Shown here in pieces: positions 40,682-52,135 of a DNA stretch of 64,000 nucleotides; within the stretch, counting starts at the first letter, position 1, and the number at the start of each line of letters is the position of its first letter. Below the pieces are notes generated by a model. It saw nothing but the letters and a program-made list of their open reading frames with translations, did no database searches and was not told the origin of the DNA. The DNA lies in NCBI GenBank assembly GCA_964400725.1, contig CAYNVS010000005.1:78982-142981 (forward strand). The letters are read 5' to 3'. Position numbers and translations under genes: made by a program. Origin of the DNA: CAYNVS01 sp964400725. GTDB taxonomy: Bacteria; Myxococcota_A; SURF-8; CAYNVS01.

Positions 40682-42049
40682 ATGGAAATCAGAGAGACTA
40701 AAGTCGTAAGCCCCACGCAGCTCGTTCTTAAATTCTACTTTACGCCGGAAGAAACGTCTTCCGAACTCGATAAGGTCGCCAAGGAAATTCAGCCGATGGT
40801 CGAGCTGAAAGGATTCCGCAAAGGGCACGCGCCGCTGCAAATGGTAAAAACAAAGTTCTTCAAGGAAATCTTCAACGACGCGCTTAACGCTCTCGCCGAC
40901 AAAGCCCTCGCCGATTGGAGCAAAGCCGAGAGCCGCGACATTTACGACCGCTACGTCCTCGATCAGTCGAAGCTGCAAATCGCCTACAAGGACGGCGAAG
41001 GAATAGAAATCGAAATACACGTTGAGGCCGACCCCGCGGTGCCGGAAATACCGGTGGGCGAAATAGAGCTTTTCGAGAGCGCGGTTAAAATTCCAAAAGC
41101 TATGCTGGAACAGCGCGCCGCCGCATTGCAGCAGAAGTATTCTTTCCTCGCGCCCGCCGCCGACAGAGACGTCGCGGTCGAAGGAGACGTAATTATTTGC
41201 GATATTTCCGTCGCCGACGCCGACCTGCCCGACAAGAAAACGGTCGAAGAGAACGTGGAAATCGACCTCGGCAAGCCCGCAGACCTCAAGCGCCTGCCGT
41301 TCCCCGCCGTAAAAGAGATAATCCTCAAAGCCAAGCTGGGCGTCGAGCAGACCGAGACGCTTGACACTCCGGAAAAGACCAAAGCGATAGTTTCCGTATT
41401 AATAAAGGAAATAAAAGTCAAAAAGACTCCGGCGATAGGCGCGGAGCTTTGGAGCCTTATGGGCGAAAACTTCGCTTCCGACGAGGAGTTCAATAAGTAT
41501 CTTGAAAAAGAAACTTATTTCGAGTGGGCTATAAACGCGCGCGACAGAATCGTTCAGGTGTTCAGCATGGGCGTACAAAAAAAGTTCGCCTTCCAGCCTC
41601 CGCTTCGCCTCTTCTACGAGCTTTACAGCCGCTTCTTCGTTTCCAAATACCCGAACGTCTTCCAAATCGTGAAAGACAAGAAAAAGTTGAGCCGCGAAGA
41701 AGAGAGCCTTGTGAGCGAAATCGACAACGTAATCAAAATGGAAGCGAGCGCGGGCGCGGTTTCCGCGATAGTTATGAAGAAGCTCGCCAAGCAGGTTCCG
41801 ATGGAGATTTCGGACGCGGAAGTGGACGAGTACCTGAAGAAGGTCGCCGAGCTTGAGCGCGTTCCGGTAGAGAAAATCCGCGCCGAGCAAAGCGCCGAAG
41901 AGTGGAAGGAAGTGTATCGCGAGTTCAAACTGATGGAATACATCCGCGCCAACGCAAAAATAGTAGGCGACAAAGAGTGGGAAGAAGAAATGCACAAACA
42001 TCACGAGCACGAGCATCGCGACCGCGACCATGACCACGACCGCGAGTAA
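40682..42049 (+). CDS. tig: Trigger factor with His-rich tail
   Basis: A 455-residue ribosome-bound chaperone. The ribosome-binding loop reads GFRKGHAP (the G-F-R-x-G-x-x-P signature, about 45-52). The FKBP-like middle domain (about 150-245) is poorly conserved, as is common. The C-terminal arm domain spans 260-430. The last 20 residues are rich in His, Asp and Arg, a likely metal-binding tail not seen in standard trigger factors. CAGGAG lies upstream of ATG 40682, and a strong terminator follows the gene. Confidence 0.92.
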   Translation: MEIRETKVVSPTQLVLKFYFTPEETSSELDKVAKEIQPMVELKGFRKGHAPLQMVKTKFFKEIFNDALNALADKALADWSKAESRDIYDRYVLDQSKLQIAYKDGEGIEIEIHVEADPAVPEIPVGEIELFESAVKIPKAMLEQRAAALQQKYSFLAPAADRDVAVEGDVIICDISVADADLPDKKTVEENVEIDLGKPADLKRLPFPAVKEIILKAKLGVEQTETLDTPEKTKAIVSVLIKEIKVKKTPAIGAELWSLMGENFASDEEFNKYLEKETYFEWAINARDRIVQVFSMGVQKKFAFQPPLRLFYELYSRFFVSKYPNVFQIVKDKKKLSREEESLVSEIDNVIKMEASAGAVSAIVMKKLAKQVPMEISDAEVDEYLKKVAELERVPVEKIRAEQSAEEWKEVYREFKLMEYIRANAKIVGDKEWEEEMHKHHEHEHRDRDHDHDRE

Positions 42050-42073
42050 ACCGACCGGCAATCAGTCGATAAG

Positions 42074-42100
42074 CCCCCGCGAAAGCGGGGGTTTTTATTT
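42074..42100 (+). terminator. Terminator after tig
   Basis: CCCCCGC-GAAA-GCGGGGG hairpin followed by TTTTTATTT. Confidence 0.92.
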
Positions 42101-42233
42101 ACAAGAAGGATTATCATTATCTAATTAAGAAAAAATATGTTGCAGAAATTTGTTTTATTATTGCCAATTGCTCCGCTTTTTGTTATTTTTTGCAAACGAG
42201 CTGGAAATCTTGACAATCTAAAAGGAAATGTAT

Positions 42234-43043
42234 ATGAATAAATTATCATCCGCCCCCGGCAGTAAGCATAGTCTTTATTATTCTAGACATGCCCAACCCC
42301 GGGGCTCTTTTTTTGATTCCGAATTATTAATAAGACATCTTACTCCTACCATAACCGCCGTTATTTTCGATGCGGCTTTTTTTATAAAAAGAGCCCGTCT
42401 AATTTATGGCTCATTAACGCCAAACCAAGCCGCAGAACGTCTTTATTGTACGGCGTTTGATCATCTTAACGAAAGTCAAAGCGGCAAGCGGATAGCGCGC
42501 CTATATCGTATATTTGTTTACGACGCGCCGCCCGCCGCGTGGAAAGGACATAGACCCATCAGCAAAAAAGCGGTCGATTTTTCTCTTACTCCTACGGCTA
42601 TATGGCGCAGCGAATTCCACAACGAATTACGCGGAAAAAGAAAAGTTGCGCTTCGATTAGGCGAAATTCCAACGAATTTGGTTCATTGGCAACTTATTCC
42701 CAATGTTCAAAAGGAACTTTTATCAGGCAAACGCGACTGGACAACTCTTACCGACGACGACTTTTCTCTCAATCTCCGTCAAAAAGGCGTAGATATGCGT
42801 CTTGGTCTGGATATTGCTTCAATTGTGTTCAAAGGTCAAGTTAATCAAATAGTTTTAGTATCGGGCGATTCCGATTTTGTTCCAGCCGCAAAACTAGCGC
42901 GACGCGAGGGCGTTGATTTTATTTTAGACCCAATGTGGGCTCCTATTCGCCAACAACTCCACGAACACATTGACGGCTTGCGCAGCGTTTGCCCTAAGCC
43001 AAAAGGAATCAGTTCGCGCAAAGACGCATCGAGCGAACCGTAA
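42234..43043 (+). CDS. NYN-domain (PIN-like) ribonuclease family protein
   Basis: A 269-residue protein whose core looks like a NYN domain: an early Asp in AVIFDAAFFIKRA (about 43-55), a middle region with RLYRIFVYDAPP, an Asp-bearing GVDMRLGLDIASI (about 185-197) and VSGDSDFVPAAKLARREG (about 207-224). These acidic residues would bind Mg for RNA cleavage. Such genes are found as stand-alone nucleases and in some defence loci; nothing here decides. Base composition is clearly more AT-rich than the neighbours, suggesting transfer. ATG 42234 fits the AAAGGA spacing better than ATG 42228. Confidence 0.8.
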   Translation: MNKLSSAPGSKHSLYYSRHAQPRGSFFDSELLIRHLTPTITAVIFDAAFFIKRARLIYGSLTPNQAAERLYCTAFDHLNESQSGKRIARLYRIFVYDAPPAAWKGHRPISKKAVDFSLTPTAIWRSEFHNELRGKRKVALRLGEIPTNLVHWQLIPNVQKELLSGKRDWTTLTDDDFSLNLRQKGVDMRLGLDIASIVFKGQVNQIVLVSGDSDFVPAAKLARREGVDFILDPMWAPIRQQLHEHIDGLRSVCPKPKGISSRKDASSEP

Positions 43044-43319
43044 CGAAACTATTACAGCGACGCCGTCGAGCTGAATACTTCAGTTTTTAATTATTCGCTC
43101 GCGCCATCTTATTCCGCATACTTGTTTTACGAGATGCGCAACACGATCGAAGGTAGAATTTCCAGACTTCATAAATTCCAAAAAACTTTTGTGATTATGA
43201 GAATTTAATGTTAGAATTAAAAATGGTGTAGTATAATATTAATTGTATTGCAGGTTCTTTAAAAGGCGGCAAAAAAAGTCGTTTTGCCGGCGCCGTTCGG
43301 GGCATTAACGGAGCTTACG

Positions 43320-46300
43320 ATGACTAAATTTTTTAAATTTTCAAAATTTTTCCGCGGCGCGGCGCTTCTAGGGGCGCTGGCGCTTTTCGCGTACGCGTTT
43401 GCGGGCTGCGGCTCGACCGGATCGACCGGCGGGAAAAAAACGATTCCAGGGCTCGGCGACGCCTGCACATTCGACCGAGACTGCAAGGACGGCCTAAGCT
43501 GCGTTTCAGGTTTTTGTCAGGTTAAAAACTGCAAATCATCCGAAGAATGCGCGACGGGCTTTTCCTGCATAGTTGGAACCTGCATAGAAAATATGGAATT
43601 GGACGGCGACAAAGTCGAAGCCGACAAGGACGAAAAAGCCGAAATTGAAGAAGAGCAAATAGAGTACGAGGAAGGCGCAAAACCTAAAATTTCCTACCCC
43701 GACGCGGCTGGATTCGGCGCGGCGTTCCTCAATATTCCCGTTTCGCGGGAAATAACGATTAAAAACATAGGCGACGCCCCGCTCAAACTCATCTACTTCT
43801 ATATTGAAGAAGAAATTCCGCAGCAGGAATTCAAAATCGACGTTGCTCCCGCGATTAACTCCGAGGTTCCTCCGGCTGGAGAGGCGACTTTCACGCTTGT
43901 TTACAACATGAAAAACGAAGGAACCGATTCCGCGTATTTTTATATAGTTACCAACGACGAAACCGTGCCGAACAATGCGGCCAAAATTCATTTGACGACC
44001 GATTACAAAGGAACGCCCATCGCCTACTTCGACGTCTCCGAGGTAAATTTCGGTCTCGTATTGACGGAAACGCATTTCCCAAAACGCCAAACCGTAAAAC
44101 TGTGCAACGCCGAAAACGACGGCGGCAACGCGCAATTGGTTGTTACAAGCGTTTCGCTGGACGACCCGCTGAACGACAGTTTCAAAGTTTTCGCGCCGTT
44201 AACTCCATTCTCCCTTAACGCTCCTCGCGGCGGCGGCGAAAAAGACTGCGCCGAATTAATTGTCGAATTCAGGCCGATGGAAAGAGACATTCTGACCGAA
44301 AACCTGACGGTAACAAGCAACGACAACAAGGCGCCCGGAACCAAATCGGTCATACCGATAAGCGGCAGAGGCTCTATCCCCAACATCGAGGTCGAACCGA
44401 CGAGCCTCGATTTCGGCAAAGTAAAGCTCAACAGATCTAAGGCGATTCCGCTTTTAATTCACAGCGTAGGCGACGCCCCTCTGGTCGTGCGCGACGTCAA
44501 GCTCTCAGACAACTGTTCCTCGGCCTACGGCATTACCGACAAACCGCCCGTAATTACGCTTCAACCCGGCGAAAAGACCAGCGCAACGCTGACCTATTTG
44601 CCGCGCGCGGCCCGCATCGATCTTTGCATGTTAAAAATTTACGCCACGAGCGAAGAGGACGAAACGACGAACAACCCCGTAATCCTGACCGTTCAGGGGG
44701 AAGGCGTGCCCGGTTACGTAAGCGTCCTCCCCGACAATCTCGATTTCGGCTCCGTAATAGTCGGACGCTCGGCGCAGCTGCCGTTCCAGCTTGTAAACAC
44801 AAGCGCCGTTGACGTTGAGGTTGAAAAGTTCGAGTTCGACCAAAACTGCGGCCCGTATAAAATACTCAAAAATCCGGCAAACCCTCAAGATCCGACCGAC
44901 CGGCCGCCGTTTACTATGAACGCAAGCGAGACAAAGCTCTTCTGGGCGATATTTTCGCCGTACGCCGAAGGGCCGGTGAACTGTAAAGCAACCGTTAAAG
45001 TTGTGGAGATGGCCGCGGACAGTCCTAAACTGACCCTTGGCGGCGGCGGCGTTCTGCCTCTCATCGAGATCGTCCCCGAAACTCTGATTATAGACAAGGC
45101 GCAGGTGGGAGTTAAGAACTCCACGCAGTTTAACATTAATAACAACGGCACCGCGAGCCTTGAAATCGGCGAAGTAAACGTCGCGCCGGTTACGGCGAGA
45201 AGCAAATTTAAAATCGTCGATTCGGTTTCCAACGAAATTCTGCCTTCTTCGAGCGCGCCGGTAAAAATAGAATATACTCCGCCGGCCTTGGGCGACGAAA
45301 TGGCTTGGCTTTACGTTTGCAGCAACGCAAGCAACGCAAACGCGTCCGGCTGCCCCGAATGCTACTGCGCCGACCCGGCTCTTTCGCCTCAGGCGGCCAT
45401 AATTATGACGCACGCAATCGCGCCCGAAATAAAAGTCGTCGCGACAAGCTCGGACGCGGGAGTTACAATCCGGGAGACGCCGGTTCACGTCGTCAACTTC
45501 GGCTTCCTCGTTTTCGGTTCGCCGCCCAAAAAGGCTTTGGCCGAAATAAAGAACGTCGGCAAAGGGCCGCTTACTATATTAGGCGTTTCGCTCGATTCCG
45601 AGGAAGGGCCGTTTAAAATCGAAAGCGTCGCGACGCCGAGCGGAAAGCCGTTCCCTCTGGATATAGCGGAGACCGAAACGATTAAAGTTTCGCTCTCCTA
45701 TACCGCGCCCGAAATAATCACCGGACCGCAATTCAACACGCTCGTCGTCGATCACGACGACAAGGATAGTCCGTTCTTCCCTAAATACCGCCTGCAATTA
45801 AAGGCCAACAGCGGCAGCAATACCGAACCGCTTGCAATTATTCACTCGCCCGCCGGCGATCCAGCCGACCCGAAAGTCGGCAAAAGGCGTCTAAACATAC
45901 CGGAGCCGGACGTCGCGCCCTGCCCCGGCTGCCTTTGCATGGCGGAGGTTGACGGCTCAACCTCCTACGACGTCGATCCGGACGACTCGGTTACGGCGTG
46001 GGAGTGGGACGCGGCGCCGTGGGACGCCTTCAAGTATCCTCCCGGCAGCAACAACACAACGCCGAAGACGAAAATCGGCTTCACGAAATACGGCGAAACC
46101 ACCGTTACGCTTCAGGTGGCCGACCAGAACGGCGGCAAGAGTTTCTCTCTCCCCGACAGCGTTCTAGTAGTGGATTGTCAGGCTTATCCGGTTCCCGCCG
46201 CCGCCGAAAAGACCGGGGGACTGACCGACGTCGTCGCAAATTTGGGCGACACGGTCGTCTTCGACGGCTCGCTCTCCAGCGACGTTGACGGAACGATAGT

Positions 46301-47045
46301 TGAATGGTCTTGGTCGGTCTGCAAAATCGACGGCGAGAACTGCGTCGAAGAAACGAACATAGGCGGAGGCGTAGAGCGCTCGTTCCCGTTCGTTACTCCG
46401 GGCGACTTCATGGTCTTCCTAATCGTCAAAGACGACGACGGACTATGGAGCAAGGCGAAGGCGAGCGTCAACGTGCACGTTGGCTACAACGAGTGGCTTA
46501 CGATGAAAGCGACGTGGAACAACGGCGGCAACGTAGATTTGCATTACATAAGACCGGGCGGCTACTTCAACAACGGCAGCGACGACTGCAACCCGAACAA
46601 CACAAGCCCCAACTGGCGCGGATTCGGCTACGGAAAGCCTGAATTCGTGCGGGACAGCCGCGACGGAATAAGCGCCGAAGAAATTATCCACAAAGACCCG
46701 GCGGACGGCTCGTATAAACTGACGCTTTACTACACAAAAGCGCCCGAAGACTGCGGAGGCTACGACGACTGCCGCATATCCGAGCGCGACTGCGACAACT
46801 GCGGCTGCCGCTGCTGGTCAATATTCTGCTTCTGGGGCTCGCTTTGCTGCAACGACTGCAACGTCTGCACTCACGTGCCGGGATGTTTTTACAAACCTGC
46901 GCAGGTTATCGTCCGCTTTTACTTAAGCGGCTCCATGATACCGGCGTACACGCAGTTCTTCGAGCTGATTCCGGGAGACTCCAACCAGCACCCGAAGATA
47001 GACTTCATAATCAACCGAGCCGGCGGAAGGTATTATTTCCAGTAA
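43320..47045 (+). CDS. Large lipoprotein: Cys-rich head, ASH/choice-of-anchor D repeats, PKD-like domain, Cys-rich tail
   Basis: A 1241-residue exported lipoprotein. A basic signal peptide ends at a lipobox-like FAGC (about Cys28). A small Cys-rich pair of modules (CTFDRDCKDGLSC...) and an acidic linker (about 100-130) follow. The body carries about five immunoglobulin-like repeats of the ASH/choice-of-anchor D type, with the recurring LDFGxVxxG/PLLIHSVGDAPL pattern. A PKD-like domain (about 860-1060) and a domain opening VDLHYIRPGGYFN, reminiscent of YfaP/DUF2135, come next. The C-terminus holds a cluster of about 15 Cys (CRCWSIFCFWGSLCC...). A surface adhesive or scaffold role is a guess. 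Confidence 0.85.
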   Translation: MTKFFKFSKFFRGAALLGALALFAYAFAGCGSTGSTGGKKTIPGLGDACTFDRDCKDGLSCVSGFCQVKNCKSSEECATGFSCIVGTCIENMELDGDKVEADKDEKAEIEEEQIEYEEGAKPKISYPDAAGFGAAFLNIPVSREITIKNIGDAPLKLIYFYIEEEIPQQEFKIDVAPAINSEVPPAGEATFTLVYNMKNEGTDSAYFYIVTNDETVPNNAAKIHLTTDYKGTPIAYFDVSEVNFGLVLTETHFPKRQTVKLCNAENDGGNAQLVVTSVSLDDPLNDSFKVFAPLTPFSLNAPRGGGEKDCAELIVEFRPMERDILTENLTVTSNDNKAPGTKSVIPISGRGSIPNIEVEPTSLDFGKVKLNRSKAIPLLIHSVGDAPLVVRDVKLSDNCSSAYGITDKPPVITLQPGEKTSATLTYLPRAARIDLCMLKIYATSEEDETTNNPVILTVQGEGVPGYVSVLPDNLDFGSVIVGRSAQLPFQLVNTSAVDVEVEKFEFDQNCGPYKILKNPANPQDPTDRPPFTMNASETKLFWAIFSPYAEGPVNCKATVKVVEMAADSPKLTLGGGGVLPLIEIVPETLIIDKAQVGVKNSTQFNINNNGTASLEIGEVNVAPVTARSKFKIVDSVSNEILPSSSAPVKIEYTPPALGDEMAWLYVCSNASNANASGCPECYCADPALSPQAAIIMTHAIAPEIKVVATSSDAGVTIRETPVHVVNFGFLVFGSPPKKALAEIKNVGKGPLTILGVSLDSEEGPFKIESVATPSGKPFPLDIAETETIKVSLSYTAPEIITGPQFNTLVVDHDDKDSPFFPKYRLQLKANSGSNTEPLAIIHSPAGDPADPKVGKRRLNIPEPDVAPCPGCLCMAEVDGSTSYDVDPDDSVTAWEWDAAPWDAFKYPPGSNNTTPKTKIGFTKYGETTVTLQVADQNGGKSFSLPDSVLVVDCQAYPVPAAAEKTGGLTDVVANLGDTVVFDGSLSSDVDGTIVEWSWSVCKIDGENCVEETNIGGGVERSFPFVTPGDFMVFLIVKDDDGLWSKAKASVNVHVGYNEWLTMKATWNNGGNVDLHYIRPGGYFNNGSDDCNPNNTSPNWRGFGYGKPEFVRDSRDGISAEEIIHKDPADGSYKLTLYYTKAPEDCGGYDDCRISERDCDNCGCRCWSIFCFWGSLCCNDCNVCTHVPGCFYKPAQVIVRFYLSGSMIPAYTQFFELIPGDSNQHPKIDFIINRAGGRYYFQ

Positions 47046-47067
47046 AATTAAAATATACCGCAAACAA

Positions 47068-47091
47068 GGGCAGGGCTTCCTGCCCTTTTTT
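47068..47091 (+). terminator. Terminator after the large lipoprotein gene
   Basis: GGGCAGG-GCTT-CCTGCCC hairpin with a run of six T. Confidence 0.92.
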
Positions 47092-47273
47092 ATTAGCGGC
47101 CTTTTTATTTTATAAGTTGCATTCGCGCAATAAGACATTATTGTTTTGCGGCGAGTTGAAAGTTTAAACGCAAACAACGCAAATAAAAATGCGGCCCGGC
47201 GGACCGCAAAGGCGCGTCTTTATTTTAAACTATATTAAATGTATGTTTATGCGCCGAAACAAGGCAAGGACAT

Positions 47274-47302
47274 TTGTAATTTAAAGCGAATTAGTCTATA
47301 AT
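47274..47302 (+). promoter_or_regulatory. Promoter of secA
   Basis: TTGTAA (47274-47279), 17-bp spacer, perfect TATAAT (47297-47302), 29 bp before ATG 47331. Confidence 0.6.
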
Positions 47303-47330
47303 TTGCAGGTTTAACGCAGTGGAGGCATTG

Positions 47331-49643
<2,313 letters not shown>

Positions 49644-49661
49644 GGCGTCTCGAAGGACGCC
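49644..49661 (+). promoter_or_regulatory. Hairpin immediately after the in-frame secA TAA
   Basis: GGCGTC-TCGAAG-GACGCC is a perfect 6-bp stem directly 3' of the stop codon. It could be a recoding-type structure, or part of a repeated palindromic motif also seen at 2632-2648. Confidence 0.4.
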
Positions 49662-49700
49662 GTAGCTCGCTACATTTACGACGCCGCCGAAAAAGAGCTT

Positions 49701-50396
49701 ATGCGCCGCATCGACGCGGCGGGGCGCGTCTTCCAATCCGCGCTCTTCGAGCAGATAGACGGAATGCTGCGAAGCCTGCCCGAAGGCTCTACCGAAAACT
49801 ATCCGTGGCCCGCGATAGCGCAATTCATGCGCGCCGCGATGAACGTAGTAAGCAACGTTGACGCCTCTCATTTCCCGACCAAGGAATCGCTCGCCGACTT
49901 TCTGTACAAAGTCGGCGCCCGCGTGGCGCAGGATCACTTCGGCAAACAGGTTCGCTCAATTCACATCGAGATACTCGATAGGCAGTGGAAAGACCACCTT
50001 TTGGCGATGGACCACTTGCGCGAAGGAATCGGCCTGCGCGGTTACGGCCAAAAAGACCCGAAGCAGGAGTACAAAAAAGAAGGGTACGCCATGTTCGAGG
50101 CGATGATAGAGCGCATTACGAACGAAAGCGCGCGCTACGTCTTCATGCTTGAGTTCAAGCAGGCGAACTTGGATCAGGAAAAGATCGCCGAAGAGAAACA
50201 GAAAAAACTCGAAAAGCAGGTAACCGAAGTTCACGGCGATTCTATCGTAGCTAAGGACAAACGCGCCAGAGCCAAGATGATGACGAAAAAAAGAACGGTC
50301 GAAAAAGTCGGCCGCAACGACCCCTGCCCGTGCGGAAGCGGCAAAAAGTTTAAAAAATGCCATTGGGGTCAGGCAGGCTTCGAGGATTATATGTAA
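49701..50396 (+). CDS. secA: SecA C-terminal part (helical scaffold, two-helix finger, zinc tail)
   Basis: Same frame as the upstream part. From the TAA to 50396 there are 250 codons; the first internal ATG is 49701 with AAAGAG upstream, giving 231 residues if translated alone. It contains LDRQWKDHLLAMDHLREGIGLRGYGQKDP (two-helix finger) and the SecB/phospholipid zinc tail DPCPCGSGKKFKKCHWG. The stretch around YPWPAIAQFM resembles YPWDSLNEEA about 85 residues earlier, as if the helical scaffold region contained a repeat. Whether readthrough, two chains or a sequence error is real cannot be told here. Confidence 0.85.
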   Translation: MRRIDAAGRVFQSALFEQIDGMLRSLPEGSTENYPWPAIAQFMRAAMNVVSNVDASHFPTKESLADFLYKVGARVAQDHFGKQVRSIHIEILDRQWKDHLLAMDHLREGIGLRGYGQKDPKQEYKKEGYAMFEAMIERITNESARYVFMLEFKQANLDQEKIAEEKQKKLEKQVTEVHGDSIVAKDKRARAKMMTKKRTVEKVGRNDPCPCGSGKKFKKCHWGQAGFEDYM

Positions 50397-50428
50397 AACG
50401 GAAGAGCCGGTCGGAATAAACGCAAATC

Positions 50429-50992
50429 ATGGCGGAAAAAATAACGGTTCGGTTTAAAATCGGGGAACCCCTTGAGGAAGAATGCAAGGCGCTGCTTTGG
50501 CCTGAAGACACCATGCAGGTCATGTCTCCGCTTTTGGGCATTCGCGAACCCGCTCTCGACTCCGCGACCGACGAGCTGGGAAGCCTTGTACGGCGCGCGC
50601 TATCGAGCGAGCCGATACCGCTGGGCAGCATGATGGTGGAAAGCCATCCGTTTATTGCCGACGCCCTTTTCGCGCGTCTGGTGGTTTTTAATTTAAGCGC
50701 GGAACCGACCGCAGGGCCGCGCAGAATAGAAGAATCGCTTTTCGACGCGCTGTTGTGGCTTTCCAACGCCGGAATTTCCGACGTCGCCACGCCGACTTTA
50801 GGCGCGGGTTTCGGCGGAATAAGCATGCGCGAATGGGGAAAAATTTTAGGGGAAGTCTCGCTTAAACTTTGGAACGCCGACATGAAGACGCCGATAATTT
50901 TAAAGGTCGTGATAAAAGACGAGCGCGACCTCGTTGACGTCCGTTTGGGGTACGGCGCGGCGGTCAAGCAGAACAATCAGCGCCTCGTTTAA
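50429..50992 (+). CDS. Macro-domain-like protein (weak)
   Basis: A 187-residue protein I recognise only weakly. The stretch VATPTLGAGFGGISMREWGKIL (about 118-139) recalls the phosphate loop of macro domains (ADP-ribose binding), and the N-terminal AEKITVRFKIGEPLEEE could be the first strand. Other macro landmarks such as the NA/D motif are not obvious (an NA-type residue pair occurs near 108). It has no signal peptide, so it would be cytoplasmic. It lies between secA and a glycosyltransferase, with 32 and 21 bp gaps, possibly co-transcribed with them. An ADP-ribose-related role is a guess. Confidence 0.45.
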   Translation: MAEKITVRFKIGEPLEEECKALLWPEDTMQVMSPLLGIREPALDSATDELGSLVRRALSSEPIPLGSMMVESHPFIADALFARLVVFNLSAEPTAGPRRIEESLFDALLWLSNAGISDVATPTLGAGFGGISMREWGKILGEVSLKLWNADMKTPIILKVVIKDERDLVDVRLGYGAAVKQNNQRLV

Positions 50993-51013
50993 AAGAAAAC
51001 GCCGGAGAAAAGC

Positions 51014-52099
51014 ATGGGCAGCAAGGCGAAAAAAAACGACGATAACCTCAAAGTAGCATTGGTCGGCACGTTTCCGCCGCCGCGAGGCGGAATGTCGATG
51101 CTCATCGACGCGCTTTCTACCCGACTCGCGGAAAAAGGGGTGGAAGTTTTTAAAGTTGACGTTAAAGGGCGCGAAAGAAAAAGCGTGTACCGCATAGGCG
51201 CGCGGGATTTTACGCGCATGGCCGACATAATGTCAAAGCTGCTTATTAACCGAGACAAATACGACGTTATAAACGTTCACGCCAATTCGTACATGTCGTA
51301 TCTATCGCTCACGCTGCCTCTAATCGTTCTTTCCAAAGCGGTTAAAAGACCGATAGTCGTAATGTACCATTCGGGCGACGCGGCGACTTTTTTTACCGGG
51401 CATGTTTTAAAAACGCTTCCCCTTTTTAAAAAAGCCGACAAAATCCTCGTCCAGTCGGAATTTTTAAAGCGCTTTTTCGATTCGCTGGGCGTCGAGGTCG
51501 GAATAATTCCTAATTTTCTTTACTTCGACGTCGCGCCGCGCAAGGCGGTTCCTTTCCGCATTCTCGCCAACCGCAACCTTTACCCGCATTACTGCATGGA
51601 CGTCGCGCTAAAAGCGTTCATTCAAATCGCCGCGGAGTTTCCGCAGGCGCGGCTTGCGCTCGCCGGAAGCGGAACCGAGGCTGAACGGCTGCGGGAAATG
51701 GCCGAAGCCGCCGGACTATCCGACCGCGTGGAATTCTTAGGCTCTTTGGACAGACCGCGCATGACGGAAGAATACGCGAAGGCGGACGTTTTGGTAAACC
51801 CATCGAGCGTGGACAACGCGCCGATAACGCTCATCGAAGGGTTGTCGTTCGGACTACCTATTATTACGACGAACGTAGGCGGCATACCGTACATGGTCGA
51901 ACCCGATAAAACCGCTCTCATGGTTCCGCCGAAAGACGCGACTGCGATTGCAAACGCTCTGCGCAGAGTTTTCTTAGACTCTAAACTTAAAAAAAGCCTT
52001 TCGGCCAACGCGTTGAAAGAGGCCGAAAAATACTCGGCGGAGCGTATAATCAGCCAATGGGTGGAAGTTTTCGGAGAGCTGAAAAAAAGAAACGGATAA
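51014..52099 (+). CDS. Glycosyltransferase family 4
   Basis: A 361-residue GT4 (GT-B fold) glycosyltransferase. The N-terminal domain opens VALVGTFPPPRGGMSMLIDAL. The C-terminal domain has LALAGSGTEAERL, EFLGSLDRPRMTEEYAKADVLVNPS and the nucleotide-sugar motif TLIEGLSFGLPIITTNVGG (the E-x7-E pattern). The product may be a cell-surface polysaccharide; the DegT aminotransferase downstream (36 bp) often accompanies amino-sugar synthesis. The acceptor and donor are unknown. Confidence 0.92.
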   Translation: MGSKAKKNDDNLKVALVGTFPPPRGGMSMLIDALSTRLAEKGVEVFKVDVKGRERKSVYRIGARDFTRMADIMSKLLINRDKYDVINVHANSYMSYLSLTLPLIVLSKAVKRPIVVMYHSGDAATFFTGHVLKTLPLFKKADKILVQSEFLKRFFDSLGVEVGIIPNFLYFDVAPRKAVPFRILANRNLYPHYCMDVALKAFIQIAAEFPQARLALAGSGTEAERLREMAEAAGLSDRVEFLGSLDRPRMTEEYAKADVLVNPSSVDNAPITLIEGLSFGLPIITTNVGGIPYMVEPDKTALMVPPKDATAIANALRRVFLDSKLKKSLSANALKEAEKYSAERIISQWVEVFGELKKRNG

Positions 52100-52135
52100 T
52101 TTTATTTTTGTATTAATTAACGCAAGAAGGCGCAA

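Noticed and set aside
47319..47330. GTG 47319 as secA start
   Set aside because: It contains the ribosome site (GGAGG) that serves ATG 47331, so the ATG is better placed.
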